A stretch of DNA of 64,000 nt from Herminiimonas sp. KBW02 (lineage in GTDB: Bacteria; Pseudomonadota; Gammaproteobacteria; Burkholderiales; Burkholderiaceae_D), in assembly GCF_003852535.1 (NCBI RefSeq), contig NZ_QAJP01000006.1, positions 25,503-89,502 of the forward strand. Direction: 5' to 3'. The notes under the pieces are model-generated. The model was not told where the DNA came from, searched no databases, and worked only from the letters and a program-made list of their open reading frames with translations. Shown here piece by piece: positions 46,054 to 55,911 of the stretch (its first letter is position 1; every line of letters starts with the position of its first letter). The translations under genes were made by a program, and so were the position numbers.

Positions 46054-46968
46054 ATGAAAATCATCAAGTCCCTGCTGATCGCAGGCAGCCTGTTGCTTGG
46101 TAGCGCGCATGCGGCACCAAGCGACTTCCTGGTCAGCACCGACTGGCTGGAAAAAAACATCAACAACCCTAAATTGCGTCTGATTGAAGTCAGCGTCAAC
46201 CCGGGCGTATTCGAGCGCGCACACATTCCTGGCGCGGTGAATTTTTCATGGCATACCGACCTGGTTGATACGGTACGTCGCGACATCGCCAGCCAGCAAA
46301 ACTTTGAAAAACTGCTGCGCAATGCAGGCGTCAACAGCGACAGCACCATTGTCCTCTACGGTGACACCAACAACTGGTTCGCGGCATGGGGCGCATGGGT
46401 ATTCGACATCTACGGCGTCAAGGACGTCAAGCTGCTGGATGGCGGCCGTAAAAAATGGGAAACAGAAAACCGTCCATTGGTTGCTGTGAGCAAAATCCCT
46501 GCTGCCGGCAATATCAAAATCAGCGCGGCCAATCCTGCACTGCGCGCACGTTTGAGTGACGTGGTTGCAGCCGCTGAAAAGAAAAGCAATGTCGCGCTGG
46601 TAGATATCCGTTCGGCGGATGAATACAGTGGCAAAGTGTTCGCACCTGCCGGCGTACAGGAACTGGCTATTCGTGCCGGTCACATCCCTGGCGCCGCCAA
46701 TGTACCTTGGGGTCAGGCAGTTGCTGCTGACGGCACTTTCAAATCGGTCGATGAACTGAAGAAAATCTATGCTGCAGCCGGCATCGATGGCAGCAAACCA
46801 GTCATCACCTACTGCCGTATCGGCGAACGTTCCAGCCATACCTGGTTCGCACTGAAAAAACTGCTGGGCTACGACGTCCGCAACTACGACGGTTCCTGGA
46901 CTGAATACGGTAACGCAGTCGGCGTACCGGTTACCAACCTGGCTGGCACAGTATGGGGCGGAAAATAA
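46054..46968 (+). CDS. Periplasmic thiosulfate sulfurtransferase (two-domain rhodanese)
   Basis: A 304-aa protein with a signal peptide (cleavage after SAHA, residue 20). Two rhodanese domains follow. The N-terminal one is inactive. The C-terminal one has active-site Cys254 in the loop CRIGERS, as in actinobacterial CysA/SseA-type thiosulfate sulfurtransferases. It transfers sulfane sulfur from thiosulfate to a thiol or cyanide acceptor. Start: ATG after GAGGAG. It is directly followed by a YeeE/YedE permease, so it probably handles sulfur in the periplasm before or during uptake. Confidence 0.93.
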   Translation: MKIIKSLLIAGSLLLGSAHAAPSDFLVSTDWLEKNINNPKLRLIEVSVNPGVFERAHIPGAVNFSWHTDLVDTVRRDIASQQNFEKLLRNAGVNSDSTIVLYGDTNNWFAAWGAWVFDIYGVKDVKLLDGGRKKWETENRPLVAVSKIPAAGNIKISAANPALRARLSDVVAAAEKKSNVALVDIRSADEYSGKVFAPAGVQELAIRAGHIPGAANVPWGQAVAADGTFKSVDELKKIYAAAGIDGSKPVITYCRIGERSSHTWFALKKLLGYDVRNYDGSWTEYGNAVGVPVTNLAGTVWGGK

Positions 46969-48132
46969 TTGGCTGATCTGGCATTGCCGCCGCTACGGCG
47001 GCTTTTGCCTTCTGTCATTATCCTGACGGCAGCAGTCTGGTTCTCACATACTCTCGGCAGCATCGCTGCGGGTGGCCGTGAACTGGCACTGTCTGCCTTG
47101 TTAGGTCTTGCATTTGGCATTTTTCTACAGCGTTCGCGCTTCTGTTTCTTTTGCGTCAGTCGTGATTTCATAGAACGACGCGATGCACGCGGCCTGCTCG
47201 GCATCATCGTGGCACTGGTCGTCGGCATACTCGGTTACCACCTCGTCTTCGGCGCATTCATGCCCATCCCCACCCTCGGTCGCTTGCCACCGCAGGCACA
47301 TATCGGCCCGGTGAGCTGGGTACTGGCTGCAGGCGCACTCAGCTTCGGCATCGGCATGGCACTCTCGGGTTCATGCATCAGCGCACATTTGTATCGCCTG
47401 GGCGAAGGCTCGACGGTTTCGCCCTTTGCGTTGCTCGGCACACTGTTTGGTTTTGTCCTGGGCTTCCTCAGCTGGAACAAATTGTATCTGTCCGGCATAC
47501 AGGAAGCACCTGTGGTCTGGCTGCCACATCATTTCGGTTACGCCGGATCTGTCGTATTACAACTCTCTGTATTGACCGCACTCGCGATCTGGCTCTGGCG
47601 CGGACACAAAGCGCAGGAAGCAAGTACGGGCAACCGATGGGAGCGACGCTGGCCTGCTTATGTGGGCGGTTTGCTGATCGCATTCGTCGCAGTCCTTTCT
47701 TACTTCCGCATCGGGCCCCTGGGCGTGACGGCTGAGCTCGGCAGCATTGCACGCACTGCAGCGAACAGCCTGTCATGGTTGCCTGCACGCCTGGAAGGTA
47801 TTGATACCTTCTCCGGTTGTGCGACCGTCATCAAGGAAACCCTATGGTCGCAAAACGGTGTATTCGTCATCAGCCTGATTCTGGGATCACTGGCTGCGGC
47901 CATCTCTGCCGGTGACTTTAAACCGCGTCGGCCCAAGCTACCCGAAATCGGCCGAGCATTTGCCGGTGGCATCCTGATGGGTTGGGGTTCCATGGTTGCG
48001 CTGGGTTGCACGGTCGGCACCTTGTTGTCCGGCATCATGGCCGGCGCTACATCAGGCTGGATCTTTGCGTTCTTCCTGTTCGGCGGGCTGTGGATAGGAT
48101 GGCAGGTAAGAGTGAAAATGCGCTGGAATTAA
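46969..48132 (+). CDS. YeeE/YedE (TsuA-like) sulfur-transport membrane protein
   Basis: A 387-aa inner-membrane protein with about nine to ten TM helices. It has the conserved Cys-containing motifs of the family: RSRFCFFCVSRDF, SGSCISAHLYRLGEGS, FSGCATVIKE and LGCTVGTLLSGIMAG. TsuA members import thiosulfate through relay cysteines, and others transport selenium or sulfur species. The proposed start is a TTG placed immediately after the rhodanese stop, with GGGGCGG upstream. Translation would be tightly coupled. It converges on the ABC exporter genes with a 26-bp gap. Confidence 0.88.
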   Translation: MADLALPPLRRLLPSVIILTAAVWFSHTLGSIAAGGRELALSALLGLAFGIFLQRSRFCFFCVSRDFIERRDARGLLGIIVALVVGILGYHLVFGAFMPIPTLGRLPPQAHIGPVSWVLAAGALSFGIGMALSGSCISAHLYRLGEGSTVSPFALLGTLFGFVLGFLSWNKLYLSGIQEAPVVWLPHHFGYAGSVVLQLSVLTALAIWLWRGHKAQEASTGNRWERRWPAYVGGLLIAFVAVLSYFRIGPLGVTAELGSIARTAANSLSWLPARLEGIDTFSGCATVIKETLWSQNGVFVISLILGSLAAAISAGDFKPRRPKLPEIGRAFAGGILMGWGSMVALGCTVGTLLSGIMAGATSGWIFAFFLFGGLWIGWQVRVKMRWN

Positions 48133-48158
48133 ACCAGCGCATCTTTGCTCATTCCACA

Positions 48159-49997
48159 TCAACTATTCGGCACCCGCTCGCCTTCAGCTTCAGCAAAATC
48201 ATCAAACGACTCATTGCTGCTGGCATGTAGCTTCGCATACAAGCCTTTGTTCAACAGCAATTCATCGTGCGAACCTTTTTCGACGATGCGACCTTTCTGC
48301 AGGACCACGATCACATCTGCATCACGTATCGTCGCCAGGCGGTGGGCAATGATGATGGTGGTGCGTCCCTTGCGCAGTACATTCAGAGCGCGCTGGATTT
48401 CCAGTTCGGTGAAGCTGTCGATGTTCGCGGTCGCTTCATCCAGGATCAGGATCTTAGGTTTCGCCAGCAAGGCGCGGGCAAAGCTGAGCAGCTGACGTTG
48501 GCCGATAGAGAGATTGCGACCGCGCTGCCCCAGCATGGTGTCGTAGCCATCTGGCAAACGCATGATGAAATCATGTGCACGTACGGCTTTTGCCGCTTCT
48601 ATCACTTGTGCACGCGTCGCCCACTGCAAGCCGTAACGCATGTTGTCAGCGATTGTGCCGCTGAAGAGGAAGGGTTCCTGCAACACCATGCCGACGCACT
48701 GCCCCAGCGAATCCAGCGTCAGGTCACGTACATCCTGTCCACCGACTTTGACTTCGCCGTCCCACACATCATAGAAGCGGTGTATCAGGGCCGCGATACT
48801 GGTCTTGCCGGAACCGGTAGGCCCGACCAGCGCCACTGTCTGGTAGGGCTGGATATGCAGATTAAGATCATGCAGCACCGGTTGATTCGGGCGATAGCCG
48901 AAAGTCACATGATTGAACTCGATCGCTGGCGGCACATCCGGCAGGACCTGCGCATCCTTTTTGTCGCTTAGCGTGACTTCAACATCCAGCACTTCAAAGA
49001 TACGGTGGCCGGATGCCATCGCACGTTGCATCACCGTGTACTGCATCGTCAACGTACGGATAGGATCAAAGAAGCGTTGTACACAGAAGATGAAGGCAAC
49101 CATGACGCCAACATCCAGTTGTCCCGATACGACGGATGAACCACCAACCACCACCACGATCGCCATCGCCAGACCAGTCAATGTATCTACCGTTGGCATC
49201 ATGACTTGCGATGCGCGCGACGAACCGATTTGCGCCTGCAAATTTTCTATCGCACGCACATCGTAGCGCTCGAAGTTGACGATCTCACGACGATTCTCCT
49301 GTACGGTTCGTATACCGTTAATATTTTCTGCCAGCGCAGCGTTCACACTAGACGATGCTTCACGTGCGCGCGTGAATGCCTTGCGCGCCCAGGGCAACCA
49401 TATCTTCCGTACCAGGAACATCATAGGTAGCACGCACAAGGTCAGCAAACCAAGTTTGACGTCCATCAGCAGCAAGACGGCGACTATACCTATCAGCAGG
49501 AAGAAATCACCGACTGCGGATACCGATGTCTCCATGAATTCCTGCAAGGAGTTGACATCACCCTGCAGGCGCGACATCAATCGCCCTACCTGGGTCCGGT
49601 CAAGGATGGACAGGGATACATGTTGCAGGTGATTGAACATCGCACGGCGCAAATCAAAGATCACTCTTTGCGCCAGGCGCGCCGCCACCCATTCCTGAAA
49701 AAAGTTGGATACCGCGTTCAGGATAATCAGCGAGACGAATACCGCCAGGATGGTATTGAATGCAAATTGCGCATTCCCGACTGCACTGTCCACCGCGTAA
49801 CGCACCGTCACCGGGATCAATACCTGCACGATGGTGAACAAGGCAACGGTAACAACTACCGCCACCAGTGCCCAGCGATGCGGGCGTATATAAGCCCACA
49901 GCCTGCTGACGACACGACTGTCGTAGCGTGCAAAGATATCTTCACCGCGTACTTCTGCATTTAGATCTATGGCTTTCTTGGCCTGCGTTGTACTCAT
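48159..49997 (-). CDS. Heterodimeric ABC exporter subunit B
   Basis: A 612-aa half-exporter with six TM helices followed by an ATPase domain. Walker A is GPTGSGKTSIAAL. The signature is altered to LSIGQ, where LSGGQ is usual. Walker B with catalytic Glu is ILILDEATANID. The same combination occurs in the TM288 half of TM287/288-type exporters, so it should pair with the overlapping subunit A. It overlaps subunit A by 4 bp (ATGA). Function is probably drug or metabolite export. Its link to the adjacent oxidoreductases is by position. Confidence 0.9.
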   Translation of the reverse strand: MSTTQAKKAIDLNAEVRGEDIFARYDSRVVSRLWAYIRPHRWALVAVVVTVALFTIVQVLIPVTVRYAVDSAVGNAQFAFNTILAVFVSLIILNAVSNFFQEWVAARLAQRVIFDLRRAMFNHLQHVSLSILDRTQVGRLMSRLQGDVNSLQEFMETSVSAVGDFFLLIGIVAVLLLMDVKLGLLTLCVLPMMFLVRKIWLPWARKAFTRAREASSSVNAALAENINGIRTVQENRREIVNFERYDVRAIENLQAQIGSSRASQVMMPTVDTLTGLAMAIVVVVGGSSVVSGQLDVGVMVAFIFCVQRFFDPIRTLTMQYTVMQRAMASGHRIFEVLDVEVTLSDKKDAQVLPDVPPAIEFNHVTFGYRPNQPVLHDLNLHIQPYQTVALVGPTGSGKTSIAALIHRFYDVWDGEVKVGGQDVRDLTLDSLGQCVGMVLQEPFLFSGTIADNMRYGLQWATRAQVIEAAKAVRAHDFIMRLPDGYDTMLGQRGRNLSIGQRQLLSFARALLAKPKILILDEATANIDSFTELEIQRALNVLRKGRTTIIIAHRLATIRDADVIVVLQKGRIVEKGSHDELLLNKGLYAKLHASSNESFDDFAEAEGERVPNS

Positions 49998-51985
49998 GAT
50001 GCAAACTCCACATTGCTATTGTTTTTACTTACGCCAACGGTCGCCGTATTCGTTGTTGTATCTGCCTCATTCTGCACACCACGATTCTGCAGATTCCACA
50101 GTTCGGCATAGCGTCCGCCTGCAACAGCCAGCTCAGCATGTGTGCCACGTTCCACGATGCGGCTTTCATCCAGCACGATGATCTGATCGGCATGTTTAAG
50201 CGAACTCAGTCTGTGCGCAATAATGATGGTGGCCGTATTCTTCAGCGACGATTGCAAGGCAGCACGTACGCGTTGCTCGGTTGCCGGGTCTATCGCTGCG
50301 GTCGAATCATCCAGTACCAGGATGGCGGGTTGATCCAGCAAGCCGCGCGCGATGGTCATGCGTTGACGCTGCCCGCCGGACAAAGCCACACCGCGTTCAC
50401 CGACACGCGTGGTGTAACCCTTGGGCAGTTGCTCTACATGCTCATGTATCTGCGCTACCGATGCCGCGGCAATCACGCGCTCTTCACCTGCTTGTGGTTC
50501 GGAGTAAGCGACGTTGTTATGCACCGAAGTATCGAAGAGGAAGTTTTCCTGTTGCACCAGGCTGACTGCACTGCGCAGTGAAGCAAGCTTGAGCGCGCGC
50601 AAGTCCTGGCCATCGATGGTGATGCTGCCCGAGCTCACTTCATAGAAACGCGGGATCAAATGCGCCAGCGTGGACTTGCCGCTGCCCGGCGCACCGACTA
50701 TGCCCAGCACTTCGCCTTTCTTCACTTCGAAGCTGATGTCGTGCAGTATCGCCCTGTCATTCGGCCCATGTCCGTATGCAAAGCTGACCGAGTCGAAGCG
50801 CAGCAAACCTTGATCGAGTTGCAACTCATGTGCGTGCGGCGCGTCCTTGATTTCCGGATCGGTATCCAGCACTTCAAACAGACGCGCACCGGAACCAGTC
50901 GCACGGGCACTGGCATTGACGATCATGCCGATCTGGCGCAATGGTTGTTGCAGGATGGTGATGAAGGTCAGGAACTCTGTCAGTGAGCCGACCGTCAATG
51001 CACCGCTGGCGACACGCTGACCACCTACCCACAGCACCAATGCCATAGATGTGTAGTACGCCAGTACCATCGCACTCATATTGCCCATGCGTTCGGTGAT
51101 GCGTTGATTCGACAAACGCAGTGCGACGTCAGAGATTTTGTCGAACTTGGCCATCTCGTGCAGGCGCGAAGTGAAAGCGCGTACGACGCGCACGCCTTGC
51201 AAATTCTCTTCCATGTTCAGCGTCATCTCGGACATCATCTTTTGCAGTCGTTGCCAGCTCACACGCAAACGCAAGCCGGTACGTGCCGCATTCCACGCGA
51301 CGAACGGTACAAAGCTCAAGGCCAGCAAACCCAGCGTGACATCTATGCTCAGCAAGCGCCATGAGCCGACCCCCAACAGCAATGCCAGGGTAATCACTCG
51401 CAGCACGCCGAACTCCAGGAAAGCGCGCACGCCTTCCAGATCCAGCATGCCGCGTGCGATCAGGTCACCAGTATGTATCTTGTCGTGATAGCTGAAGCTA
51501 AGTCGTTGCAGCTTTTCATAGAAAGCCATGCGCAGGTCGTAGCCGACTTTTTGCGCCAATGTCTCGCCCAGATAACCTTGCAGTCCGGTGAGTATGCCGC
51601 GCACGGCACAGACCAGTACGATCAGGCCACCGGTAACCAGCAAGGCCTTGCGCACGACATCTGCGCCCAGCTGGGCATTTACCAACAAGTGACCAGCCTG
51701 ATCCACCGCATGCCCAAGCAACAGCGGCATCAGCAAGTTGAAAACGGCGGCACCCAGCGCCGCCAGGATGGCGAAGGTGCAATGCCACGGATAACGGATC
51801 GCCAACCTGGTCAAGCGGCCCAGTACTTGCGGCATGGCCTGTACATCGATCTCTTCCGAGTGATGTGGCAGGACTTTAGGTCGCGGTTTCTTTGCCTTGT
51901 TTGTTGCAATGTTTGCGGGCTGGGCGACGGCGTCACTGTCGTCAGCAGAAGGGGCGGAGGAAATACTCATAGAACGGCTATCCAC
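49994..51985 (-). CDS. Heterodimeric ABC exporter subunit A (degenerate ATPase site)
   Basis: A 663-aa half-exporter with a polar N-terminal extension of about 60 residues, six TM helices and an ATPase domain. Walker A GAPGSGKSTLAH and signature LSGGQRQRMTIARG are canonical. The catalytic Glu after Walker B is replaced by Asp (LVLDDSTAAID), the hallmark of the TM287-like partner. The frame opens at a GTG, and an ATG five codons in (51970) is an alternative start. A 90-bp gap separates it from the upstream aldo/keto reductase gene. Confidence 0.9.
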   Translation of the reverse strand: MDSRSMSISSAPSADDSDAVAQPANIATNKAKKPRPKVLPHHSEEIDVQAMPQVLGRLTRLAIRYPWHCTFAILAALGAAVFNLLMPLLLGHAVDQAGHLLVNAQLGADVVRKALLVTGGLIVLVCAVRGILTGLQGYLGETLAQKVGYDLRMAFYEKLQRLSFSYHDKIHTGDLIARGMLDLEGVRAFLEFGVLRVITLALLLGVGSWRLLSIDVTLGLLALSFVPFVAWNAARTGLRLRVSWQRLQKMMSEMTLNMEENLQGVRVVRAFTSRLHEMAKFDKISDVALRLSNQRITERMGNMSAMVLAYYTSMALVLWVGGQRVASGALTVGSLTEFLTFITILQQPLRQIGMIVNASARATGSGARLFEVLDTDPEIKDAPHAHELQLDQGLLRFDSVSFAYGHGPNDRAILHDISFEVKKGEVLGIVGAPGSGKSTLAHLIPRFYEVSSGSITIDGQDLRALKLASLRSAVSLVQQENFLFDTSVHNNVAYSEPQAGEERVIAAASVAQIHEHVEQLPKGYTTRVGERGVALSGGQRQRMTIARGLLDQPAILVLDDSTAAIDPATEQRVRAALQSSLKNTATIIIAHRLSSLKHADQIIVLDESRIVERGTHAELAVAGGRYAELWNLQNRGVQNEADTTTNTATVGVSKNNSNVEFAS

Positions 51986-52075
51986 AAAATAGTGTGATTC
52001 AAAAAATTAACTGCCTGGTGCTACTGCTATGCAATCCTGCCGCGAATTCTGCTGATACTTCCGTTTCAGGAAAGA

Positions 52076-53089
52076 TCAAAGTGCATTGCGGGGGACACGA
52101 CCAATGACCGGATACTCAGGGTCGGTGTAGCCGGGTGTGCTCGGATGACCAGGTGGCACCAGGCGATCAAACAAGGCTTCGTCTTCCGCCGTGTAGCGAT
52201 AGTTCAAGGCATCCAGGTAGGCTTGCCACTGCTCAAAGGTACGCGGACCACCGATGACAGACGTCACCAGACGATTATTAAGTACCCAGGCTAGCGCCAG
52301 TTCAACGTTAGTCGTGCCATGTGCTTGCGCATGCTCTTGCAGCGCTTGCGCCAGTGCGATGGATTCCGGACGCCACTCGGTTTGCAGCGCACGTTTGTCG
52401 CCACGCCCGACCCGGCTGTTTTGATCCGGTTCATTGCCAGGCAGATATTTACCGGTCAGTACGCCACGTGCCAGCGGGCTGTATGACACCACGCCCAGGC
52501 CGTGGAAATTGCAGGCGGGCAGATGCTCTACTTCCGGCATGCGATTCGCAGCGTTGTAATACGGTTGCGAGACGATAGGCGGCGTTACGCCCAGCTCCTT
52601 CGTCAGATGCACGACTTCAGCCAGTTGCCACGCACTGAAGTTGGACAGGCCGAAGTAGCGGATCTTGCCCTGTGCGATCAGATCACCGAGTGCGCGTACT
52701 GTTTCATGCAAAGGCGTGGCCGGATCGGGTCTGTGCAGGTAGTAGATATCGATGTAATCGGTACCCAGGCGCTGCAAACTTTGCTCTACCGCCTGGATGA
52801 TGCGGCGGCGCGACAAGCCTTTTTCATTCGGCCATTTATCGGAACCATTGCCGACCTTGGTTGCCAGCACCCACTTATCGCGTTGCGCAGCGATCCCCCG
52901 ACCAACCACGCGCTCCGACTCACCGCCAGTGTAGATGTCTGCCGTATCGATGAAATTGATACCGTGCTCATGCGCATGCTGAATAATCTGATGCGAGGTT
53001 GGTTCATCGCTGGCACCACCAAACATCATGGTGCCCAGACACAGGCGCGATACTTTCAGACCGCTTTTCCCTAAATTTTCGTATTGCAT
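52076..53089 (-). CDS. Aldo/keto reductase
   Basis: A 337-aa NADPH-dependent TIM-barrel reductase. It has the catalytic Asp/Tyr segment NFIDTADIYTGGESE, the Lys in WVLATKVG, and YLHRPDPATPL with the active-site His. The NADPH site is near SVIGGPRTFEQ. The start at 53089 (MQYENLGKSG) follows AGAGGTGTGAG, and the longer upstream reading is rejected. It could reduce an aldehyde or ketone released by the adjacent flavoenzymes, an inference from position. Confidence 0.9.
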   Translation of the reverse strand: MQYENLGKSGLKVSRLCLGTMMFGGASDEPTSHQIIQHAHEHGINFIDTADIYTGGESERVVGRGIAAQRDKWVLATKVGNGSDKWPNEKGLSRRRIIQAVEQSLQRLGTDYIDIYYLHRPDPATPLHETVRALGDLIAQGKIRYFGLSNFSAWQLAEVVHLTKELGVTPPIVSQPYYNAANRMPEVEHLPACNFHGLGVVSYSPLARGVLTGKYLPGNEPDQNSRVGRGDKRALQTEWRPESIALAQALQEHAQAHGTTNVELALAWVLNNRLVTSVIGGPRTFEQWQAYLDALNYRYTAEDEALFDRLVPPGHPSTPGYTDPEYPVIGRVPRNAL

Positions 53090-53155
53090 CTCACACCTCT
53101 TTATTTGTTTTCCATCAGGTTGGTAAGAACCAGTGCCTGATGTCTTGCTCAACCA

Positions 53156-54472
53156 TCAGGCACTGGCCAGTGCGTCATTCTTTGCCGCCGCCGCATTCGC
53201 ATCAGCAACGGCATCTGCCGCTTTCTCTTCGGCCTTTTTCTCTATCTGGTTAAAGCGTCGACGCAGCGGCACTTTGTCGTTCAGATAATAGTTGCCTACA
53301 TCATATAAACGCCAGCGCACCGGATCGTGCAAGGTATGCGTACGTGCGTCGCGCCAGTAGCGATCCAGGTTGTGCTTGCTGGCGGTCGCTTGCGTACCGG
53401 AGAATTCAAACAGTTTATTAGTAATCAGCAATGCTGCATGGGTGCTGGCGGCACGCACCTCGGATACCGCGATAGATGCCTTGGTCCAGTCCGTCTGCAA
53501 ACCGGTCACATACGCATGATCGATAATCCTGCCAGCACGTTCGAGCAAGGCTTCTGCGCCATGCAGTGCGACTGACAAGTCACCAATCTCACGTATGGTT
53601 AATTGATCTTCTTCCCATGCTGTATCCGGTGCTGCATCCGCTTTCTTCGGATTACGCCCGCGGATAAATGCGATCGTTGCTTCGAATGCAGCGCGTGCTA
53701 TACCGGTATCGATGGCTGCATGCATGATCTGCCCGGCAGGTCCGACCGGCGATACGTGTTCTTTCTTCTCACGGTGCGATACGACCAGATTCTTCGCTAT
53801 GCGTGCATTGTCCAGGATCACACTGCCGCTGGCGGTGGTACGTTGTCCGAGCCCGGCCCAGTCATCAATAATCGTCAAACCGTCTGCGTGACGCGAGAAA
53901 AAGGCGAGGTGATGCTCTTCCTTGTCTTCACTATTCAGCGCGGTCGGTATCCAGTCTGCATACAGCGAGCCGGTTGCATAGTATTTACGCACGGTGGCGC
54001 GGTAGTGTTCGTCACCATCTGCAAACAGGCTGACTTTGCGGTCTTCCGGCTTCTTCACGTTCAGCTCTACCAGCGCATTACCGAAGTGATCCCCGGCCAG
54101 TATGCGCTCAAAGAAAAATTTCTTTTGTTCGTCGGTACCGTGCTCACGTATCAACTCAATCACGAAGTAGTGATTCTGCGGAATCTGCCCGATAGAGCCA
54201 TCGGCCTTCGAAAAGATGGCGAAGATCTGCGCCAGCGTGACGTAGGACACACCGGCACCGCCGTACTCCTTCGGTACCGTAATGGCCCACAGTCCGCTTT
54301 GCGTGATTTTCTTCAGCTCGGCAAACGGCAGGCGACGTTCACGATCGCGCAGCGATGCTTCCTGCGCGAATTCATCAGCGAGTACCTGCGCTGTCGCCAG
54401 CGCTTCTTCATCGCTGCGTATCAGCTGGACTACACCGTGGTCGGTGTACTGCAATGTGTTTGATGTACTCAT
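53156..54472 (-). CDS. SfnB-family sulfur-acquisition oxidoreductase
   Basis: A 438-aa acyl-CoA-dehydrogenase-fold flavoprotein. The N-terminal ALATAQVLADEFAQEASLRD block, RKYYATGSLYADWIP and the C-terminal DARTHTLHDPVRWRLYDVG with NYYLN are typical of SfnB-family proteins. It ends in an Ala-rich low-complexity tail (about 405-438). Start: ATG after AAGGAG. It lies between an NtaA/DszA monooxygenase and an aldo/keto reductase on the same strand, and is clearly paralogous to the flavoprotein at 29-30 kb although divergent. Confidence 0.9.
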   Translation of the reverse strand: MSTSNTLQYTDHGVVQLIRSDEEALATAQVLADEFAQEASLRDRERRLPFAELKKITQSGLWAITVPKEYGGAGVSYVTLAQIFAIFSKADGSIGQIPQNHYFVIELIREHGTDEQKKFFFERILAGDHFGNALVELNVKKPEDRKVSLFADGDEHYRATVRKYYATGSLYADWIPTALNSEDKEEHHLAFFSRHADGLTIIDDWAGLGQRTTASGSVILDNARIAKNLVVSHREKKEHVSPVGPAGQIMHAAIDTGIARAAFEATIAFIRGRNPKKADAAPDTAWEEDQLTIREIGDLSVALHGAEALLERAGRIIDHAYVTGLQTDWTKASIAVSEVRAASTHAALLITNKLFEFSGTQATASKHNLDRYWRDARTHTLHDPVRWRLYDVGNYYLNDKVPLRRRFNQIEKKAEEKAADAVADANAAAAKNDALASA

Positions 54473-54528
54473 ACGATACTCCTTGTGGTGCTAAGAATGG
54501 CGCTCAATCGCCTGTGCTTATCTTCTTG

Positions 54529-55911
54529 TTATTTCCATGTCCGATACTGTGCGGCGATATGGCTATCCGGCAGCTTGGCACCACGGCCAAACAGCTTTTG
54601 ACGCAGGCTGCCTTCTTCATATGCTTCCTTGTACAGACCACGGTTCTGCAATTCAGGTATAACCAGGTCGATGAAGTCGCGATAGGTTTCCGGCGCGACG
54701 GTACGTGTCAGGTTGAAGCCGTCAACATCGGTTTCTTCCACGTATTTGGCAATCTCGTCTGCAACTTGCGAAGGCGTACCGACTATCGCCGAGTTCTGCG
54801 CACCGAAGCCGCGACTTTGCAGCAGCTTGCGGCGGGTGGTTCCTTCCAGAAAGTTGCGACCACGCGCGCTGCCTACCCGCTTCAGACGTCCGGGATACAG
54901 CGCCTCCAGTTTCTCTGGCGTGATCTCTTCATCCAGCTCGAATTTTTCGAGGTCTATGCTCTGGCCGCTGGCCATATGTGCGAGCGAACCTTCCGCACTG
55001 GCGTATTGTTTGTAGTCTTCGTACTTTTCACGCGCGGCTTTTTCATTGCTATCAACCACGACGGTGAGACCGGAGAAAACCAGGATGTCATTCGGCTGCC
55101 GACCAGCGTCCACTGCCAGGCGACGTATATTCGCTATCCCTTTGGCCAGCAGCTCACGACTCGGCGCACCGGTGAAGACGCACTCCGCATGCCTGGCGGC
55201 AAACTCATTGCCACGCTGTGAAGCACCCGCCTGGTATAGCACTGGTGTGCGCTGCAGTGAAGGCTCGGTCAGGTTATAGACGCCATCGACCTTGTAGTAA
55301 GGGCCGTCATGATGGATGCGATGTATCTTCTTCGGATCGGCATACACGCCGCCGACTTTGTCGCGTACGACGGCATCATCTTCCCAGCTGCCTTCCAACA
55401 ACTTGTAGAACACTTCCATGAAGTCATCACCACGCTCGTAGCGGTCATCATGGTCTATCTGCTGCTTCAGGCCCATCGCCCGTGCCGCGCTATCGAGGTA
55501 ACCGGTAACAATATTCCAGCCGACACGACCATTACTGAGATGATCCAGCGTAGCGAGACGGCGCGCGAACAGATACGGCTGCTCATACGTAAGATTGCAA
55601 GTCACGCCAAAGCCCAGGTGTTTGGTCGCCTGCGCCATCAGCGGTACGACATACAGCGGATCGTTAACCGGCAACTGCACCGCTTCACGTGCGGTCGCTT
55701 CTATGCCGTCACCCAGCACGTCGTAGACACCGACGATATCAGCCAGGAAGACACCATCAAATAGTCCACGCTCCAGCAGTTTGGCCAGCTCCGTCCAGTA
55801 CTCCGGCTTGGTGTAGTCGCTGGAGTTATCGCGTGGGTGCTTCCACAGGCCATGATGTATATGGCCTACACAATTCATATTGAAAGCATTCAGGCGTATC
55901 TTCTTGCTCAT
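54529..55911 (-). CDS. FMNH2-dependent monooxygenase, NtaA/SnaA/DszA family
   Basis: A 460-aa luciferase-like monooxygenase. It begins KKIRLNAFNMNCVGHIHHGL and carries LFDGVFLADIVG, TYEQPYLFARRLATLDHLS, NGRVGWNIVTGYLDSAARA and TPVLYQAGASQRG. It is closer by eye to the DszA/SnaA branch than the copy at 42.6 kb. It needs FMNH2 from an unlinked reductase. The start at 55911 (MSKKIRL) is preceded by GGAATCAAG. Upstream codons do not fit the family. Confidence 0.9.
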   Translation of the reverse strand: MSKKIRLNAFNMNCVGHIHHGLWKHPRDNSSDYTKPEYWTELAKLLERGLFDGVFLADIVGVYDVLGDGIEATAREAVQLPVNDPLYVVPLMAQATKHLGFGVTCNLTYEQPYLFARRLATLDHLSNGRVGWNIVTGYLDSAARAMGLKQQIDHDDRYERGDDFMEVFYKLLEGSWEDDAVVRDKVGGVYADPKKIHRIHHDGPYYKVDGVYNLTEPSLQRTPVLYQAGASQRGNEFAARHAECVFTGAPSRELLAKGIANIRRLAVDAGRQPNDILVFSGLTVVVDSNEKAAREKYEDYKQYASAEGSLAHMASGQSIDLEKFELDEEITPEKLEALYPGRLKRVGSARGRNFLEGTTRRKLLQSRGFGAQNSAIVGTPSQVADEIAKYVEETDVDGFNLTRTVAPETYRDFIDLVIPELQNRGLYKEAYEEGSLRQKLFGRGAKLPDSHIAAQYRTWK

